Shown here piece after piece: positions 15,048-23,762 of a stretch of 40,087 nucleotides of DNA. Origin of the DNA: JBFLVN01 sp040758475 (lineage in GTDB: Bacteria; JAGRBM01); assembly GCA_040758475.1 (NCBI GenBank), contig JBFLVN010000004.1, positions 1 to 40,087 on the forward strand, written 5' to 3'. Position 1 is the stretch's first letter; each line of letters begins with the position of its first letter. The position numbers were made by a program, and so were the translations under genes. The notes under the pieces were generated by a model. The model worked only from the letters and a program-made list of their open reading frames with translations. It was not told where the DNA came from and searched no databases.

Positions 15048-15626
15048 ATGCGCTATTTTTTCCCATCCCTGCTTTTCGTGTTTCTCCTCTTTCCGGCGGC
15101 GGCCCTCGCCCAGGAATCCGACGGCGCGCCCGTCGACGACGTGCCCCGCACCGTGGAATTCGGCATCGACGCCTTCGCCGGGTACGCCTCCCATGAATTC
15201 TTCGACTCCGCCCACGGCGGCGTCGGCCCCGCGATCCGGATCAAGGACGTGGTGACGCTGCGTATCCACTCCCAGTTCTGGGGCGCCAACAACCCGCCTT
15301 CGACCGGAGGGGCCCGGCACGACGGATGGGGCGTCACCGTGGGGGCGGCCATCCACCCCTTCAAGTTCTACAACTCGAAAATCCCCCACTTCTGGCTCGA
15401 GCCCTACTTCGCCTCCGACGTGGGGGTGGGCCACCTCTTCTCGGAAAACGACAGTTCCGAATTTCTCGTCGCGGATTTCCTCTGGGGCGTGAACTTCAAC
15501 ATCACGCGCCCCTGGGTCCTCTACTTCGAGGGCGGCGTCCTCTACGTGGATTTCGACGACAAGGAACCCCAGCCGGACCTCTCCGTCCAATCGGAAATCC
15601 AGGGGGGAATCCGGTACTTCTTCTAG
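15048..15626 (+). CDS. Small outer-membrane beta-barrel protein
   Basis: The 192-residue protein starts with a clear signal peptide (YFFPSLLFVFLLFPAAALAQ). The mature part alternates hydrophobic and polar residues in short strands, such as VEFGIDAFAGYAS, VVTLRIHSQFWG, GWGVTVGAAIHPF and WVLYFEGGVLYVDF, and ends in RYFF, the terminal aromatic expected of BAM substrates. About eight strands fit an OmpW- or PagL-sized barrel; no PagL His-Ser site is evident. The ATG at 15048 is chosen for the signal peptide, with AAGGAG upstream at a long spacing. It lies 18 bases before ftsE and may share its transcript. Substrate unknown. Confidence 0.75.
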   Translation: MRYFFPSLLFVFLLFPAAALAQESDGAPVDDVPRTVEFGIDAFAGYASHEFFDSAHGGVGPAIRIKDVVTLRIHSQFWGANNPPSTGGARHDGWGVTVGAAIHPFKFYNSKIPHFWLEPYFASDVGVGHLFSENDSSEFLVADFLWGVNFNITRPWVLYFEGGVLYVDFDDKEPQPDLSVQSEIQGGIRYFF

Positions 15627-15644
15627 CCCCGGTACCGCTGCGCC

Positions 15645-16331
15645 ATGATCCAGATGTTCCACGTGACGAAGCAGTACGCCGCCGACGTGGAGGCCCTTTC
15701 GGACGTGAACCTGCGCGTCCGCAAGGGGGAATTCGTCTTCGTCACCGGCCCCTCGGGAGCGGGCAAGACGACGCTCATGCGCCTTCTCTTCGCCGCCGAG
15801 GGGGCCACGAAGGGCCAGATCATTCTGAACAACGTGAACCTGGCGCGGCTCAATGCCCGGAACATCCCCCACCTGCGCCGCACGATCGGCGTCGTCTTCC
15901 AGGATTTCAAGCTCATCGCGAACCGCACCATCTTCGAGAACGTGGCCGTCGCCCTGGAAGTCACCGGCATGCCGGGAGATGAAATCCGCAAGCGCGTCCT
16001 GCGGATGCTCAAGATGGTCCACCTCCATCACCGGATGGATTCCTATCCGCCGCGCCTCTCGGGCGGCGAACAGCAGCGCGCCGCCATCGCCCGGGCCCTC
16101 ATCCACGATCCCGTCCTGCTGCTCGCCGACGAGCCCACCGGCAACCTGGACGCCGACATTACGCAGGAAGTGATGAAGCTCTTCCGGGAAGTAAACGCCC
16201 GGGGAACGACCGTCGTCATCGCCTCCCACGACAAGGCGCTCATCGAATCCATGAGCAAGCGCGTGATCGCCCTCGAAGGGGGGCGGGTCGTCGCCGGGGC
16301 CGAATCCCCCGAAGAGGGCGTCCCCGCGTGA
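15645..16331 (+). CDS. ftsE: Cell division ATP-binding protein FtsE
   Basis: FtsE is the ATPase of the FtsEX complex, which recruits and activates septal peptidoglycan hydrolases rather than moving a substrate. The 228 residues have Walker A GPSGAGKT (35-42), Q-loop VFQDFKL (84-90), signature LSGGEQQR (138-145), Walker B LLLADEPTGNLD and the switch His in ASHD. VFQDFKL and the first residues MIQMFHVTKQY are typical of FtsE rather than of other ABC ATPases. FtsX starts within its stop codon (GTGA overlap at 16328), and envC and ctpA follow, which supports the assignment. The ribosome site is weak. Confidence 0.95.
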   Translation: MIQMFHVTKQYAADVEALSDVNLRVRKGEFVFVTGPSGAGKTTLMRLLFAAEGATKGQIILNNVNLARLNARNIPHLRRTIGVVFQDFKLIANRTIFENVAVALEVTGMPGDEIRKRVLRMLKMVHLHHRMDSYPPRLSGGEQQRAAIARALIHDPVLLLADEPTGNLDADITQEVMKLFREVNARGTTVVIASHDKALIESMSKRVIALEGGRVVAGAESPEEGVPA

Positions 16332-17221
16332 ACCGTCCTTTCTACTTCCTCCACCGGGCCCTCCGGAACATCCGGGAGGAGTGGCTTTTGAACCTTCGGG
16401 TGGTGACGGGTTTTTCCCTCATGGTCGTCGTCATCGGCCTCTTCCTGCTCGTGGGATCGAACCTGCGGGCCCTCGTCCACCGCTGGGGGGAACAGCTCCA
16501 GATCACGGCTTACTTGAAGAAAGGGATCGACGAGCAGGAGGGCCGGCGCATCGCGCGCATGATCGCCGCCCAGCCGGAAGTGGAAGGGGCCGACTTCGTT
16601 TCCGAATCCCTGGCGCTGAGCCGCTTCCGCAAGGACCTCGCGGGCCTTTCGGGGGTACTCGAAGGATTGGAAGAAAACCCGCTTCCCGCCTCCATCGAAA
16701 TCCGCGTCCCCCCGGAACTCCGGGCCAGCACGGAGGTCGTCCGCGTGGCGCGCCAGATCGGAACGCTCCCGGGCGTCGAGGAAGTCGAGTACGGCCAGCA
16801 GTGGGTCGAGCGCTACGGCGTCATCCTCCAGGGCCTCTCGCTCCTCGGAACGGCCCTCAGTCTCGTCCTTCTTTTCGTCGGATGGGGCTCCATCTCGAAC
16901 CTCATCCAGCTCACCGTCTATGCGCGAAAGTCGGAGATCGAAGTCCTAAAGCTCGTGGGGGCCACCGACAGTTTCGTGCGAACGCCGTTCCTGATCGAGG
17001 GAATCCTCCAGGGAACCGCGGCTTCGCTCCTGGGAACGGCGATTCTCTACGGCGTCTTCCAGGGAAGCCTCGAGCGCCTGGGTTCCGAAGTGGGCGACGT
17101 CTTGGGCGTGGGAGGAATCTCCTTTCTGAGCGGTTCCCAGATGGCTCTCCTCGTCGGCGGCAGCGTCGTCCTCGCGTTCCTCGCGAGCTTCGTGGCCACC
17201 GGCCGGCATTTGAGGGTTTAA
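16328..17221 (+). CDS. ftsX: Cell division protein FtsX
   Basis: FtsX is the membrane half of FtsEX. The 297 residues follow the family plan: cytoplasmic start, first membrane span at about 23-42 (TGFSLMVVVIGLFLLVGSN), a periplasmic domain of about 120 residues (ITAYLKKGIDEQEGRRIARM to PGVEEVEYGQQWVERY), then three spans. Between spans 2 and 3 lies the FtsX/MacB hallmark KSEIEVLKLVGATDSFVRTP. The periplasmic loop should bind the activator encoded next. The GTG start overlaps the ftsE stop, giving translational coupling, and the following gene starts 2 bases after its stop. Confidence 0.95.
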   Translation: MNRPFYFLHRALRNIREEWLLNLRVVTGFSLMVVVIGLFLLVGSNLRALVHRWGEQLQITAYLKKGIDEQEGRRIARMIAAQPEVEGADFVSESLALSRFRKDLAGLSGVLEGLEENPLPASIEIRVPPELRASTEVVRVARQIGTLPGVEEVEYGQQWVERYGVILQGLSLLGTALSLVLLFVGWGSISNLIQLTVYARKSEIEVLKLVGATDSFVRTPFLIEGILQGTAASLLGTAILYGVFQGSLERLGSEVGDVLGVGGISFLSGSQMALLVGGSVVLAFLASFVATGRHLRV

Positions 17222-17223
17222 GC

Positions 17224-18426
17224 GTGCGGCGGGCCCTCGGGTACTTTTTCCTTTTCTTCCTGGCGGCCCTTCCCGCCCTCGCCCAGGAGCCACCCTCCGC
17301 GGAAAGCATCCGCTCCCTGGAAGCCGAAGCCACCGAGCGCCGGCGGGAACTTGAGAGCCTCCGGGAACTCCTCGACCAGGAACGGCGCCGCCTCGAAAAA
17401 GTCGAGAAACGCGAAGACTCGGTGCTCGACCTTCTCGAACAAGCGGACCTGGCCCTGGCCCGCTACGAAGGGGAACGCCTGCGCCTCGAAAGCCAGATCG
17501 CCACGCTCGAAAAAGCCGCCGCCCAGACGAAAAAAGACCTGGCCGCCGAGAAGGCGCGCCTCGAACGCCAAAGGAAGAGCCTGACCAAGCGCCTCGTGGG
17601 GCTCTACAAGCTCGGGCCCGCGGGTTCCGTGCGCGTGCTTTTGAGCGCCGCTTCGGTGGCCGACTTCCAGCGGCGGCGCCACCACCTCGGCGTCATCCTC
17701 GCGGAAGACGCCGAGCGCGTGAAGATTTTCCAGGAGAGCATCCGGAAACTCGAATCGCTGGAAACGGAATTAAAAGCCCAGCTCGGAGAGCTCGAAGAGC
17801 GGCGAAGCGAGCTCCTCGTCGTGCGTGAAAAGGCGGTGATCGAGAGGAAAAACCGCCTGCGGATCGTCCAAGCCGTCCAGCGCCAGCGGGAGAAATACGA
17901 AGAAGCGGTCGGCGAGCTCTCCGTCCAGTCGGAAGCCCTCCAGCAGCTTCTCGACCTTCTCGAACGCAAGATCCGCAGCCAGCTCCTCCTCCAGACTCCC
18001 AAAGGCATCGCCGGGCCGCGCTTCATCGAATACCAGAAAAGCCTCGCCCCACCCGTCCAGGGGGCTTTGCTGAGCCGCTTCGGGAGGCAGGTGAACGAGC
18101 ACTTCGGCACGGTCACGTTCAACAACGGCGTCGAGCTCTCCGCCAAGGCGGGGACCCCCGTCCAGGCGGTTTTCGGCGGGGTCGTGCTTTTCGCGGACCG
18201 CTTCCGGGGCTACGGCAATCTCCTGATTCTCGATCACGGAGAAGGCTTTTATACTCTCTACGCCCATTGCGGCGCCCTCAAGAAGAGCGTGGGGGACCCG
18301 GTCGAAACCCGGGAGGTGATCGCCACCGTCGGCGAGAGCGGCCTCCAGCAGGAACCCTCGCTCTATTTTGAAGTCCGCCACCACGGGCGCGCCCTCGATC
18401 CCGCCGAGTGGCTCTTGCTCGAATGA
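17224..18426 (+). CDS. envC: EnvC-like murein hydrolase activator (coiled coil plus degenerate LytM/M23 domain)
   Basis: EnvC binds FtsX in the periplasm and activates amidases at the septum. The 400 residues comprise a signal peptide (LGYFFLFFLAALPALAQ), a long coiled coil at about 25-280 (repeated RLEK, LERQRKSL, ELEERRSEL), and an M23-type domain at about 300-395 with GTPVQAVFGGVVLFADRF, GYGNLLILDHGEGFYTLYAH and YFEVRHHGRALDPAEWL. The usual zinc ligands are altered: the HxxxD pair reads as VEL, and HLHFE is replaced by SLYFE. The domain should therefore be non-catalytic, as in known EnvC activators. The GTG at 17224 lies 2 bases after ftsX. No AmiA/B-type amidase gene is in the window. Confidence 0.9.
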   Translation: MRRALGYFFLFFLAALPALAQEPPSAESIRSLEAEATERRRELESLRELLDQERRRLEKVEKREDSVLDLLEQADLALARYEGERLRLESQIATLEKAAAQTKKDLAAEKARLERQRKSLTKRLVGLYKLGPAGSVRVLLSAASVADFQRRRHHLGVILAEDAERVKIFQESIRKLESLETELKAQLGELEERRSELLVVREKAVIERKNRLRIVQAVQRQREKYEEAVGELSVQSEALQQLLDLLERKIRSQLLLQTPKGIAGPRFIEYQKSLAPPVQGALLSRFGRQVNEHFGTVTFNNGVELSAKAGTPVQAVFGGVVLFADRFRGYGNLLILDHGEGFYTLYAHCGALKKSVGDPVETREVIATVGESGLQQEPSLYFEVRHHGRALDPAEWLLLE

Positions 18427-18437
18427 AAGGAACCTCC

Positions 18438-19733
18438 ATGAAGAACCACCCTTCCAAGCCGCGCCGCCCCGTACTGGCCGCTCTCGCGGGCCTCGCCGTT
18501 CTCGCCTTCGCCGCCCTCGCCGCGGCCAAGCCGGGCGAGCCCTACGAAAAGCTCCGCGTACTAACGAAAGTCTTCCAGGTCGTGAGCGACGCCTACGTCG
18601 AACCCATCGCCTTCGACGAACTCGTCAACAACGCCATCCGTGGCATCCTCGAACACTTGGACCCCCACAGCTCCTACATCACGAAAGAGGAATTCAGCGC
18701 CTTCCAGGAATCGACGAGCGGGGCATTCGGAGGCCTCGGCATGGAAGTGACTATGCGGGACGGGCAGCTCACCGTCATCGCGCCCATCGAGGATTCCCCC
18801 GCCGCCGAGGCGGGCATTCTCTCGGACGACGTGATCGTGAGCGTGGACGGGAAACCCACCCGGGACTTGCGGCTCGACGAAGCGGTAAAACTCCTCAAAG
18901 GGGCCCCGGGGACGAAAGTGGTCGTCGACGTCCTGCGGGCCGGATGGGAAGCGCCCCGCCCCTTCACCCTCACCCGGGAGATCATTCACACGAAGAGCGT
19001 CCGCCAGAAGATGCTCACCCCCGGTTACGGCTACCTGCGCGTGAGCGTGTTCCAGGAAGAAACCAGCAAACAGCTCGAAAAAGCCATCGAAGACCTCTCC
19101 AAGGAAGCGAAGGGAACCCTCTCGGGCGCCGTGCTCGACCTGCGCCAGAACCCCGGCGGCCTTCTGGATCAGGCGGTCTCCGTCGCCGACCTTTTCCTGG
19201 ATTCGGGTATCATCGTCTCGACGCGGGGGAGGAACCCCGCCCAGGCCGCCCAGTACGCCGCCTCTCCCAACAAGAAGAAGTACGACTTCCCCCTCGCCGT
19301 TCTCATCGACGGCGGAAGCGCCTCAGCCTCCGAGATCGTGGCCGGCGCCCTTCAGGACCTCGGGCGGGCGGTCGTCGTGGGAGAGCCTTCTTTCGGAAAA
19401 GGCTCGGTGCAGACGATCATCAAGATCGACGACGGCTCGGCCCTCAGGCTCACGACGGCGCTCTACTACACGCCGAGCGGCCGCTCCATCCAGGCCGAGG
19501 GGATCGTCCCCGACGTGCGGGTCTCCGGAGAAATCGTGACGGCCCAGGCCGCCGCCGCGGAAACCCGGCGGCGGGAGGCGGACCTGCGCGACCACATCGA
19601 AGTGAACCGGACCGCCGGGGCCGCTTCGCAAACGGCCGATTGGTGGGCGAGCGATGCCCAACTCGCCCGGGCCACCGAGTTCCTGCGGACCTACGTCCGA
19701 TGGGAGCGTTCCCGGGTGGGGGGTGGGAAATAA
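18438..19733 (+). CDS. ctpA: Carboxy-terminal processing protease (S41 family)
   Basis: CtpA-type proteases cut exported proteins near their C-terminus, often controlling peptidoglycan hydrolases. The 431 residues have a signal or anchor (about 12-30), a helical region with ILEHLDPHSSYI, a PDZ domain (about 95-175: GGLGMEVTMRDG, DSPAAEAGILSDD), and the S41 core with LDLRQNPGGLL, GGSASASEI holding the nucleophile Ser296, and FGKGSVQT with Lys321. The ATG at 18438 is chosen because AAGGA lies 7 bases ahead; an ATG at 18423, overlapping the envC stop, is also possible and would add five residues. The conserved ftsEX-envC-ctpA order suggests it tunes the hydrolases that FtsEX activates. Confidence 0.95.
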   Translation: MKNHPSKPRRPVLAALAGLAVLAFAALAAAKPGEPYEKLRVLTKVFQVVSDAYVEPIAFDELVNNAIRGILEHLDPHSSYITKEEFSAFQESTSGAFGGLGMEVTMRDGQLTVIAPIEDSPAAEAGILSDDVIVSVDGKPTRDLRLDEAVKLLKGAPGTKVVVDVLRAGWEAPRPFTLTREIIHTKSVRQKMLTPGYGYLRVSVFQEETSKQLEKAIEDLSKEAKGTLSGAVLDLRQNPGGLLDQAVSVADLFLDSGIIVSTRGRNPAQAAQYAASPNKKKYDFPLAVLIDGGSASASEIVAGALQDLGRAVVVGEPSFGKGSVQTIIKIDDGSALRLTTALYYTPSGRSIQAEGIVPDVRVSGEIVTAQAAAAETRRREADLRDHIEVNRTAGAASQTADWWASDAQLARATEFLRTYVRWERSRVGGGK

Positions 19734-19763
19734 AACACCTTCCCTCCCCGACGAGCACGAGAA

Positions 19764-20753
19764 TTGCCCAAGCACAAGAAAAAACACGCCGCGCCGCCAA
19801 AACCCAAAAGCTTCCTGGAGCGGATTCCGCTCTGGGTGGCCTACTTCCCCCTCGTCCTGGCGGCGGCGGCCATCGCCATCGTCCTTCTCTACAAGCAGGA
19901 GCTCCGGGCCGCCCTGCGCCGGGCCGCGCTCGCTCCGCCCCCGGCGCCGGAGGTTCTCCCTCCCGAACCCGAAGCGCCCCGGATCGCCATCGTGATCGAC
20001 GATCTTGGATACACCCTGCCGCCCATCGAACGGCTGCTCGCGATCCGGGCGCCGCTCACTTTCGCCGTCATGCCGGGGCGGCCCTACAGCACCCAGGCCG
20101 CCGCCCTCGTCGTGCGGGAAGGGCGCGAACTCATCCTCCACCAGCCCATGGAACCCCTTCCCCACCGCTCCAATGGAAACGGGTACGGCGGAGAGCCCGC
20201 CAGTGAAGTCCCCGACCCGGGGCCCGGGGCCGTGTTTCTTTCCATGAGCGAAGAAGAGATCACCCGGCAGGTCGCCGCGAACCTCGAAGCTTTCCCCGCC
20301 GTCGTGGGAATGAACAACCACATGGGCTCCGCTTTCACGCGGGACGCCGGACAAATGCGGGCCGCCCTCGTGCCGCTTCTTTCGCGGGGCCTTTATTTCC
20401 TGGATTCCAAGACGGCGCCGGATTCCGTGGCCCAGGACACGGCAAGGCAAGCGGGCCTTCGGGCCATCGGCCGTGATGTTTTTCTCGATCACGAAATAAA
20501 CGAGGAATTCATTTCCCGGCAATTTGCCGAACTCGTCCGGATCGCGAAAATCCGGGGGAGCGCCATCGCCATCGGCCATCCCCATCCCGAGACCGTGAGC
20601 GTCCTCGAACGGGAAATCCCCAAGCTCGCCGCAGACGGAATCCGCCTCGTCCCCGCCGGAGTCTTCGCCCGGGAAGCGTCCCTAGAGGACGGCGGCGTCG
20701 AACAAGGCGTGATAAAGAACGGCGAGCCAGAGGTTTCGAGAACGCTCCCATAG
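19764..20753 (+). CDS. Divergent polysaccharide deacetylase family protein (DUF610/YibQ)
   Basis: The 329-residue protein has a basic, Pro/Lys-rich start, one membrane span at about 24-43 and a Pro linker, then the DUF610 domain. Its family motifs are IVIDDLGY (76-83), LTFAVMPG, HQPMEP (126-131), NNHMGS (184-189), YFLDSKT and AIGHPHPET. The fold is that of polysaccharide deacetylases, and members sit after envC and ctpA in many proteobacteria, so a periplasmic peptidoglycan or glycan role is likely but unproven. The start is TTG at 19764 with a poor ribosome site. The last 24 codons overlap the end of the CPBP gene on the other strand and do not match the family, so the tail may be a recent extension. 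Confidence 0.85.
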   Translation: MPKHKKKHAAPPKPKSFLERIPLWVAYFPLVLAAAAIAIVLLYKQELRAALRRAALAPPPAPEVLPPEPEAPRIAIVIDDLGYTLPPIERLLAIRAPLTFAVMPGRPYSTQAAALVVREGRELILHQPMEPLPHRSNGNGYGGEPASEVPDPGPGAVFLSMSEEEITRQVAANLEAFPAVVGMNNHMGSAFTRDAGQMRAALVPLLSRGLYFLDSKTAPDSVAQDTARQAGLRAIGRDVFLDHEINEEFISRQFAELVRIAKIRGSAIAIGHPHPETVSVLEREIPKLAADGIRLVPAGVFAREASLEDGGVEQGVIKNGEPEVSRTLP

Positions 20754-21602
20754 GGCGCCCATCGAGAGGCCGGCGCAAAGCGGGGCGCCGATCCGAAGAA
20801 TACCGGCCGCCCCATCTTCTCCCCAGTACAGAGGAACGTGCGCGAGGGCGAAAAGCGCCGCCGCGATGGCCGTCCGCGCGCCGGGTTTTTCTTTGAGCAA
20901 AGAAAAACTGCGAAGAGAACTTTGAAAAGCGCGGCGGAAGACGAGTTCCTCGGGCAGGGCGGCCGTCACGAAATAAAAAGCCACTGAAACCGGGACGGCC
21001 AGGAGACCGGGAATGTTGCGGACGAAAAGGAGGGCGAGAAGGGGTGCCCCCGCCAACAGAAGGGCCTTCCCCTCGGCCTTGGACAATCGGAGCTTGGGGG
21101 AATTCTTGATCAAAAACGGAAGAGTCAGGAACGCGGCCAGAAGGGAGAGCGCAAGCCCCCGCGCCACTTCCCTGTACCGGTAGGAAACCCCGCCTCCAAA
21201 GACAAGACGGTGAAAAAGCCCGAGCAGGTCCGCGAAGACCGATTCGAGCCAGGCGGCCAGGCCCTGCAGTTTTCCCAGGACCGGGACGGCGGCCGCGCCG
21301 GCCGGATCGCCCGTCCCGAAAAGAAGGAAGGTGTAGAAAAACCCCGCCGCAAGCCCCTCCAGGAAAAAGGGGCGGGACGGCGCGTTTCCCCCCGCGGGGG
21401 AAAGCTCCTCGGCGGCGGCGAAAGAAAGAAGGACGAAAAAAAGGCTTACGAGCGGCGCAAAAAACGCCTGCGCGAAGGCCCCCCGCGTAAGGGCTGCCCC
21501 CATCTGGAGTAGGAGGCCCGCGGCGAGCGCCGCACCGAGCGAACCCGGCTCCGCCCGGAGGGGTGAGAAGGCGCGGCGGAAAACGTTGGCAGGAGCGTTC
21601 AC
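20682..21602 (-). CDS. CPBP family intramembrane glutamic protease
   Basis: The 306-residue protein is mostly hydrophobic, with about eight membrane spans. It carries the CPBP (CAAX protease and bacteriocin-processing) motifs in order: PEELVFRR (217-224, the EExxxR motif), FALAH (251-255, FxxxH) and YHALFD (297-302) with the third-motif His. Bacterial members are mostly of unknown substrate. The start is GTG at 21602, only 18 bases from the start of the divergent lipoprotein gene, so its promoter must lie inside that gene or the start is further in. Its 3' end overlaps the DUF610 gene by 72 bases, tail to tail. Confidence 0.85.
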   Translation of the reverse strand: MNAPANVFRRAFSPLRAEPGSLGAALAAGLLLQMGAALTRGAFAQAFFAPLVSLFFVLLSFAAAEELSPAGGNAPSRPFFLEGLAAGFFYTFLLFGTGDPAGAAAVPVLGKLQGLAAWLESVFADLLGLFHRLVFGGGVSYRYREVARGLALSLLAAFLTLPFLIKNSPKLRLSKAEGKALLLAGAPLLALLFVRNIPGLLAVPVSVAFYFVTAALPEELVFRRAFQSSLRSFSLLKEKPGARTAIAAALFALAHVPLYWGEDGAAGILRIGAPLCAGLSMGALWERSRNLWLAVLYHALFDAAVL

Positions 21603-21620
21603 GCGCGCTTATTCTAGGGC

Positions 21621-22181
21621 GTGCCCTCCCGCGCCGTCCAACTTGGCATCGCCCTCCTGGTCCTCTCCTTTTCGGGATGTGGCAAATTGCTCACCCAAAT
21701 GATCCTGGGATCGCCCCCCGCCGGCGAAGCCGCCAAGCAGGGAGAACTCGTGGACCGCACCCGCTTCGAGGGGGGCGAAGTGGATTACGAACTGGGCCCC
21801 CTTCCGGACCACTGGGAGCCGGAGGAAGTGGAGGCGGGCGACGCCTTCTTCTTTACGCCCCAATACGGTGCCACGGTGGCGACCCGTTCCATCTGCAACC
21901 GTTATACGGATTCCCCCCTCTCGCGCCTCGCCCGCGACCTCCTGGGCGGGGTAACGGAAAGAAAAATTCTCCGGGAAGAGACCCTCCCCTTCGCCGGACG
22001 GGAAGCCTTCGACCTCGTGGCCGACGGCAAGATCGACGGCGTGCCCGTCCGCGTGTGGGTCCGGGTCCTAAAGAAAAACCGGTGCATTTTCGATTTCACC
22101 CTCGTGGCGCCGCCCGGAACTTTCGAGGCGGCCCAGGCGGATTTCCAGGGATTCCTCAATGGATTCAAAACGCGCGATTGA
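21621..22181 (+). CDS. Lipoprotein upstream of mlaE
   Basis: The 186-residue protein has a lipoprotein signal (VQLGIALLVLSFSGC, Cys20). The mature part contains an FEGGEVDYELGPLPDHWEPE segment, TPQYGATVATRSICNRY and a closing VLKKNRCIFDFTLVAPPGTF region with two Cys that might pair. I do not recognise a named family; small lipoproteins of this kind accompany Mla-type genes in related genomes, as far as I recall. It overlaps mlaE by 23 bases, so it belongs to the operon and may help deliver lipid at the outer membrane, which is inference. The start is GTG; the ribosome site TAGGG is weak. Confidence 0.7.
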   Translation: MPSRAVQLGIALLVLSFSGCGKLLTQMILGSPPAGEAAKQGELVDRTRFEGGEVDYELGPLPDHWEPEEVEAGDAFFFTPQYGATVATRSICNRYTDSPLSRLARDLLGGVTERKILREETLPFAGREAFDLVADGKIDGVPVRVWVRVLKKNRCIFDFTLVAPPGTFEAAQADFQGFLNGFKTRD

Positions 22182-22998
22182 GTTCTTCCTGGAGGACGTC
22201 CTCTGGCGCCCCGTGCAGCGGGGCGTCACCGACGTGGGACGGGCGTCCACGGCCATCCTGGAGGCCGTCGCCGACTTTTCGTACCTCTGCCTCGGCCTCT
22301 TCCGCCGGATCACCCAGCGGTGGGACAAGCGGGACGTGGCCATGTTCTTCGAGCAGGTGTTCGAAGTGGGCTACCGCTCCCTTCCCGTGGCCATCACGGC
22401 CGCCGTCTTCACCGGTATGGCCCTCGCCCTCCAGCTCGCCTTCGGGCTCGCCCGCTTCGGGGCGAAGACCTACGTGGGAACGATCGTCGCCTTCGCCCTC
22501 GTGCGGGAACTCGCTCCCGTCCTGACGAGCCTTCTCGTGGGGGGCCGCGTGGGCTCGGGCTTTACGGCCGAGATCGGTTCCATGGCCGTCACCGAGCAGA
22601 TCGACGCCATGCGGGCCTTGGGATCGGATCCGCTGCGGCGCCTCATCATGCCCCGGGTGCTGGCGTGCATGCTCGTCTTCCCGCTCCTTACGACCCTGGC
22701 CGACATCCTGGGCGTCGCGGGCGGGATGGTGGTCTCCTACTTGGAATCGGGCGTGGGGCCCCGGTTCTTCATGGAATCCGTCCTCCGCTCCCTCAAGGTC
22801 AAGGACGTGGCGAGCGGCATCATCAAGACCATCTTCTTCGGCTTCTTCGTGGGCGTGATCGCCTGCAACGAGGGAATCCGGACCCACGGCGGCACGGTGG
22901 GATTAGGACAGGCCGTGAAAAAGACCGTCGTCTCGGCCCTCGTCGCGATCCTGGTATCGAACTTCCTCCTCTCCAAAGTCCTCATGCTTCTCTGGTAG
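22159..22998 (+). CDS. mlaE: MlaE family lipid ABC transporter permease
   Basis: MlaE is the inner-membrane permease of the phospholipid transporter that links the inner and outer membranes. The 279 residues have an amphipathic start, then the MlaE domain with TGMALALQLAFGLARFG and the conserved cytoplasmic segment VRELAPVLTSLLVGGRVGSG continuing FTAEIGSMAVTEQIDAMRAL at about 115-154. Later come LLTTLADILGVAGGM and GFFVGVIACNEGI. All match the family. The gene starts 23 bases inside the lipoprotein gene and is followed after 5 bases by mlaF. The direction of lipid movement is not settled for the family. Confidence 0.95.
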   Translation: MDSKRAIEFFLEDVLWRPVQRGVTDVGRASTAILEAVADFSYLCLGLFRRITQRWDKRDVAMFFEQVFEVGYRSLPVAITAAVFTGMALALQLAFGLARFGAKTYVGTIVAFALVRELAPVLTSLLVGGRVGSGFTAEIGSMAVTEQIDAMRALGSDPLRRLIMPRVLACMLVFPLLTTLADILGVAGGMVVSYLESGVGPRFFMESVLRSLKVKDVASGIIKTIFFGFFVGVIACNEGIRTHGGTVGLGQAVKKTVVSALVAILVSNFLLSKVLMLLW

Positions 22999-23003
22999 AA
23001 CCC

Positions 23004-23762
23004 ATGCCGAGCGATCCGCCCAAAGAACCCCTCGTCAAAATCCGCGGCCTCAAGACCGTGCTCGGCGGACACATGGTCCACAAGAACGTGAACCTGGACA
23101 TCTACGCGGGCGAATCCTTCGTTCTGCTGGGCCCCTCGGGGACCGGCAAGAGCGTGCTCCTCAAGGAAATCATCGGCCTCCTGCGCCCCACGGCCGGCGA
23201 GATATGGTTCGACGGAAAAGAAATCTCCCATTTTTCCGAACGGGAGTATCTGGGCATCCGCCGGCAGGCGAGCATGCTCTTCCAAGGGGCGGCCCTCTTC
23301 GATTCCTTCTCCGTGTTCGACAACGTGGCCTTTCCGCTCCGGGAGCAGGGGCTTGCCAAGGAAGAGGACCTTCCCAAAATCGTGGCTGAAAAGCTCTCGC
23401 TCGTCGGCCTTCCCGGGATCGAGAAAAAAATGCCAGCCGAGCTTTCGGGAGGGATGAAAAAACGGGTGGCCCTCGCCCGGGCCATCGCCACCGAGCCCCG
23501 CATGATCCTCTACGACGAGCCCTCGACGGGCCTCGACCCCACGAACACGCGCCGGATCAACGAACTCATCCGCTCGCTCCAAAAAAAGATCGGCGTGACG
23601 AGCCTCATCGTGACGCATGAGCTTTCCACCGTCTTCGAGGCCACGGACCGGGCGGCGCTCCTCTGGGAAGGGGAGATCGTCGCCGTGGGGCCGCCCGAGG
23701 AGCTTCGTGTTTCAGGCCCCTTGCTCGTGCGCCAGTTCCTCGAAGGAACGGCGCCGCTATAA
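23004..23762 (+). CDS. mlaF: MlaF family lipid ABC transporter ATPase
   Basis: MlaF powers the MlaE permease. The 252 residues have Walker A GPSGTGKS (43-50), Q-loop LFQGAALFDSFSVFDNV, which is characteristic of Mla ATPases, signature LSGGMKKR (147-154), Walker B ILYDEPSTGLDP and switch VTHE. The ATG at 23004 lies 5 bases after mlaE. The C-terminus (RQFLEGTAPL) is short, without the extension that grips MlaB in E. coli, and no mlaB gene is present. MlaD follows 35 bases on. Confidence 0.95.
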   Translation: MPSDPPKEPLVKIRGLKTVLGGHMVHKNVNLDIYAGESFVLLGPSGTGKSVLLKEIIGLLRPTAGEIWFDGKEISHFSEREYLGIRRQASMLFQGAALFDSFSVFDNVAFPLREQGLAKEEDLPKIVAEKLSLVGLPGIEKKMPAELSGGMKKRVALARAIATEPRMILYDEPSTGLDPTNTRRINELIRSLQKKIGVTSLIVTHELSTVFEATDRAALLWEGEIVAVGPPEELRVSGPLLVRQFLEGTAPL

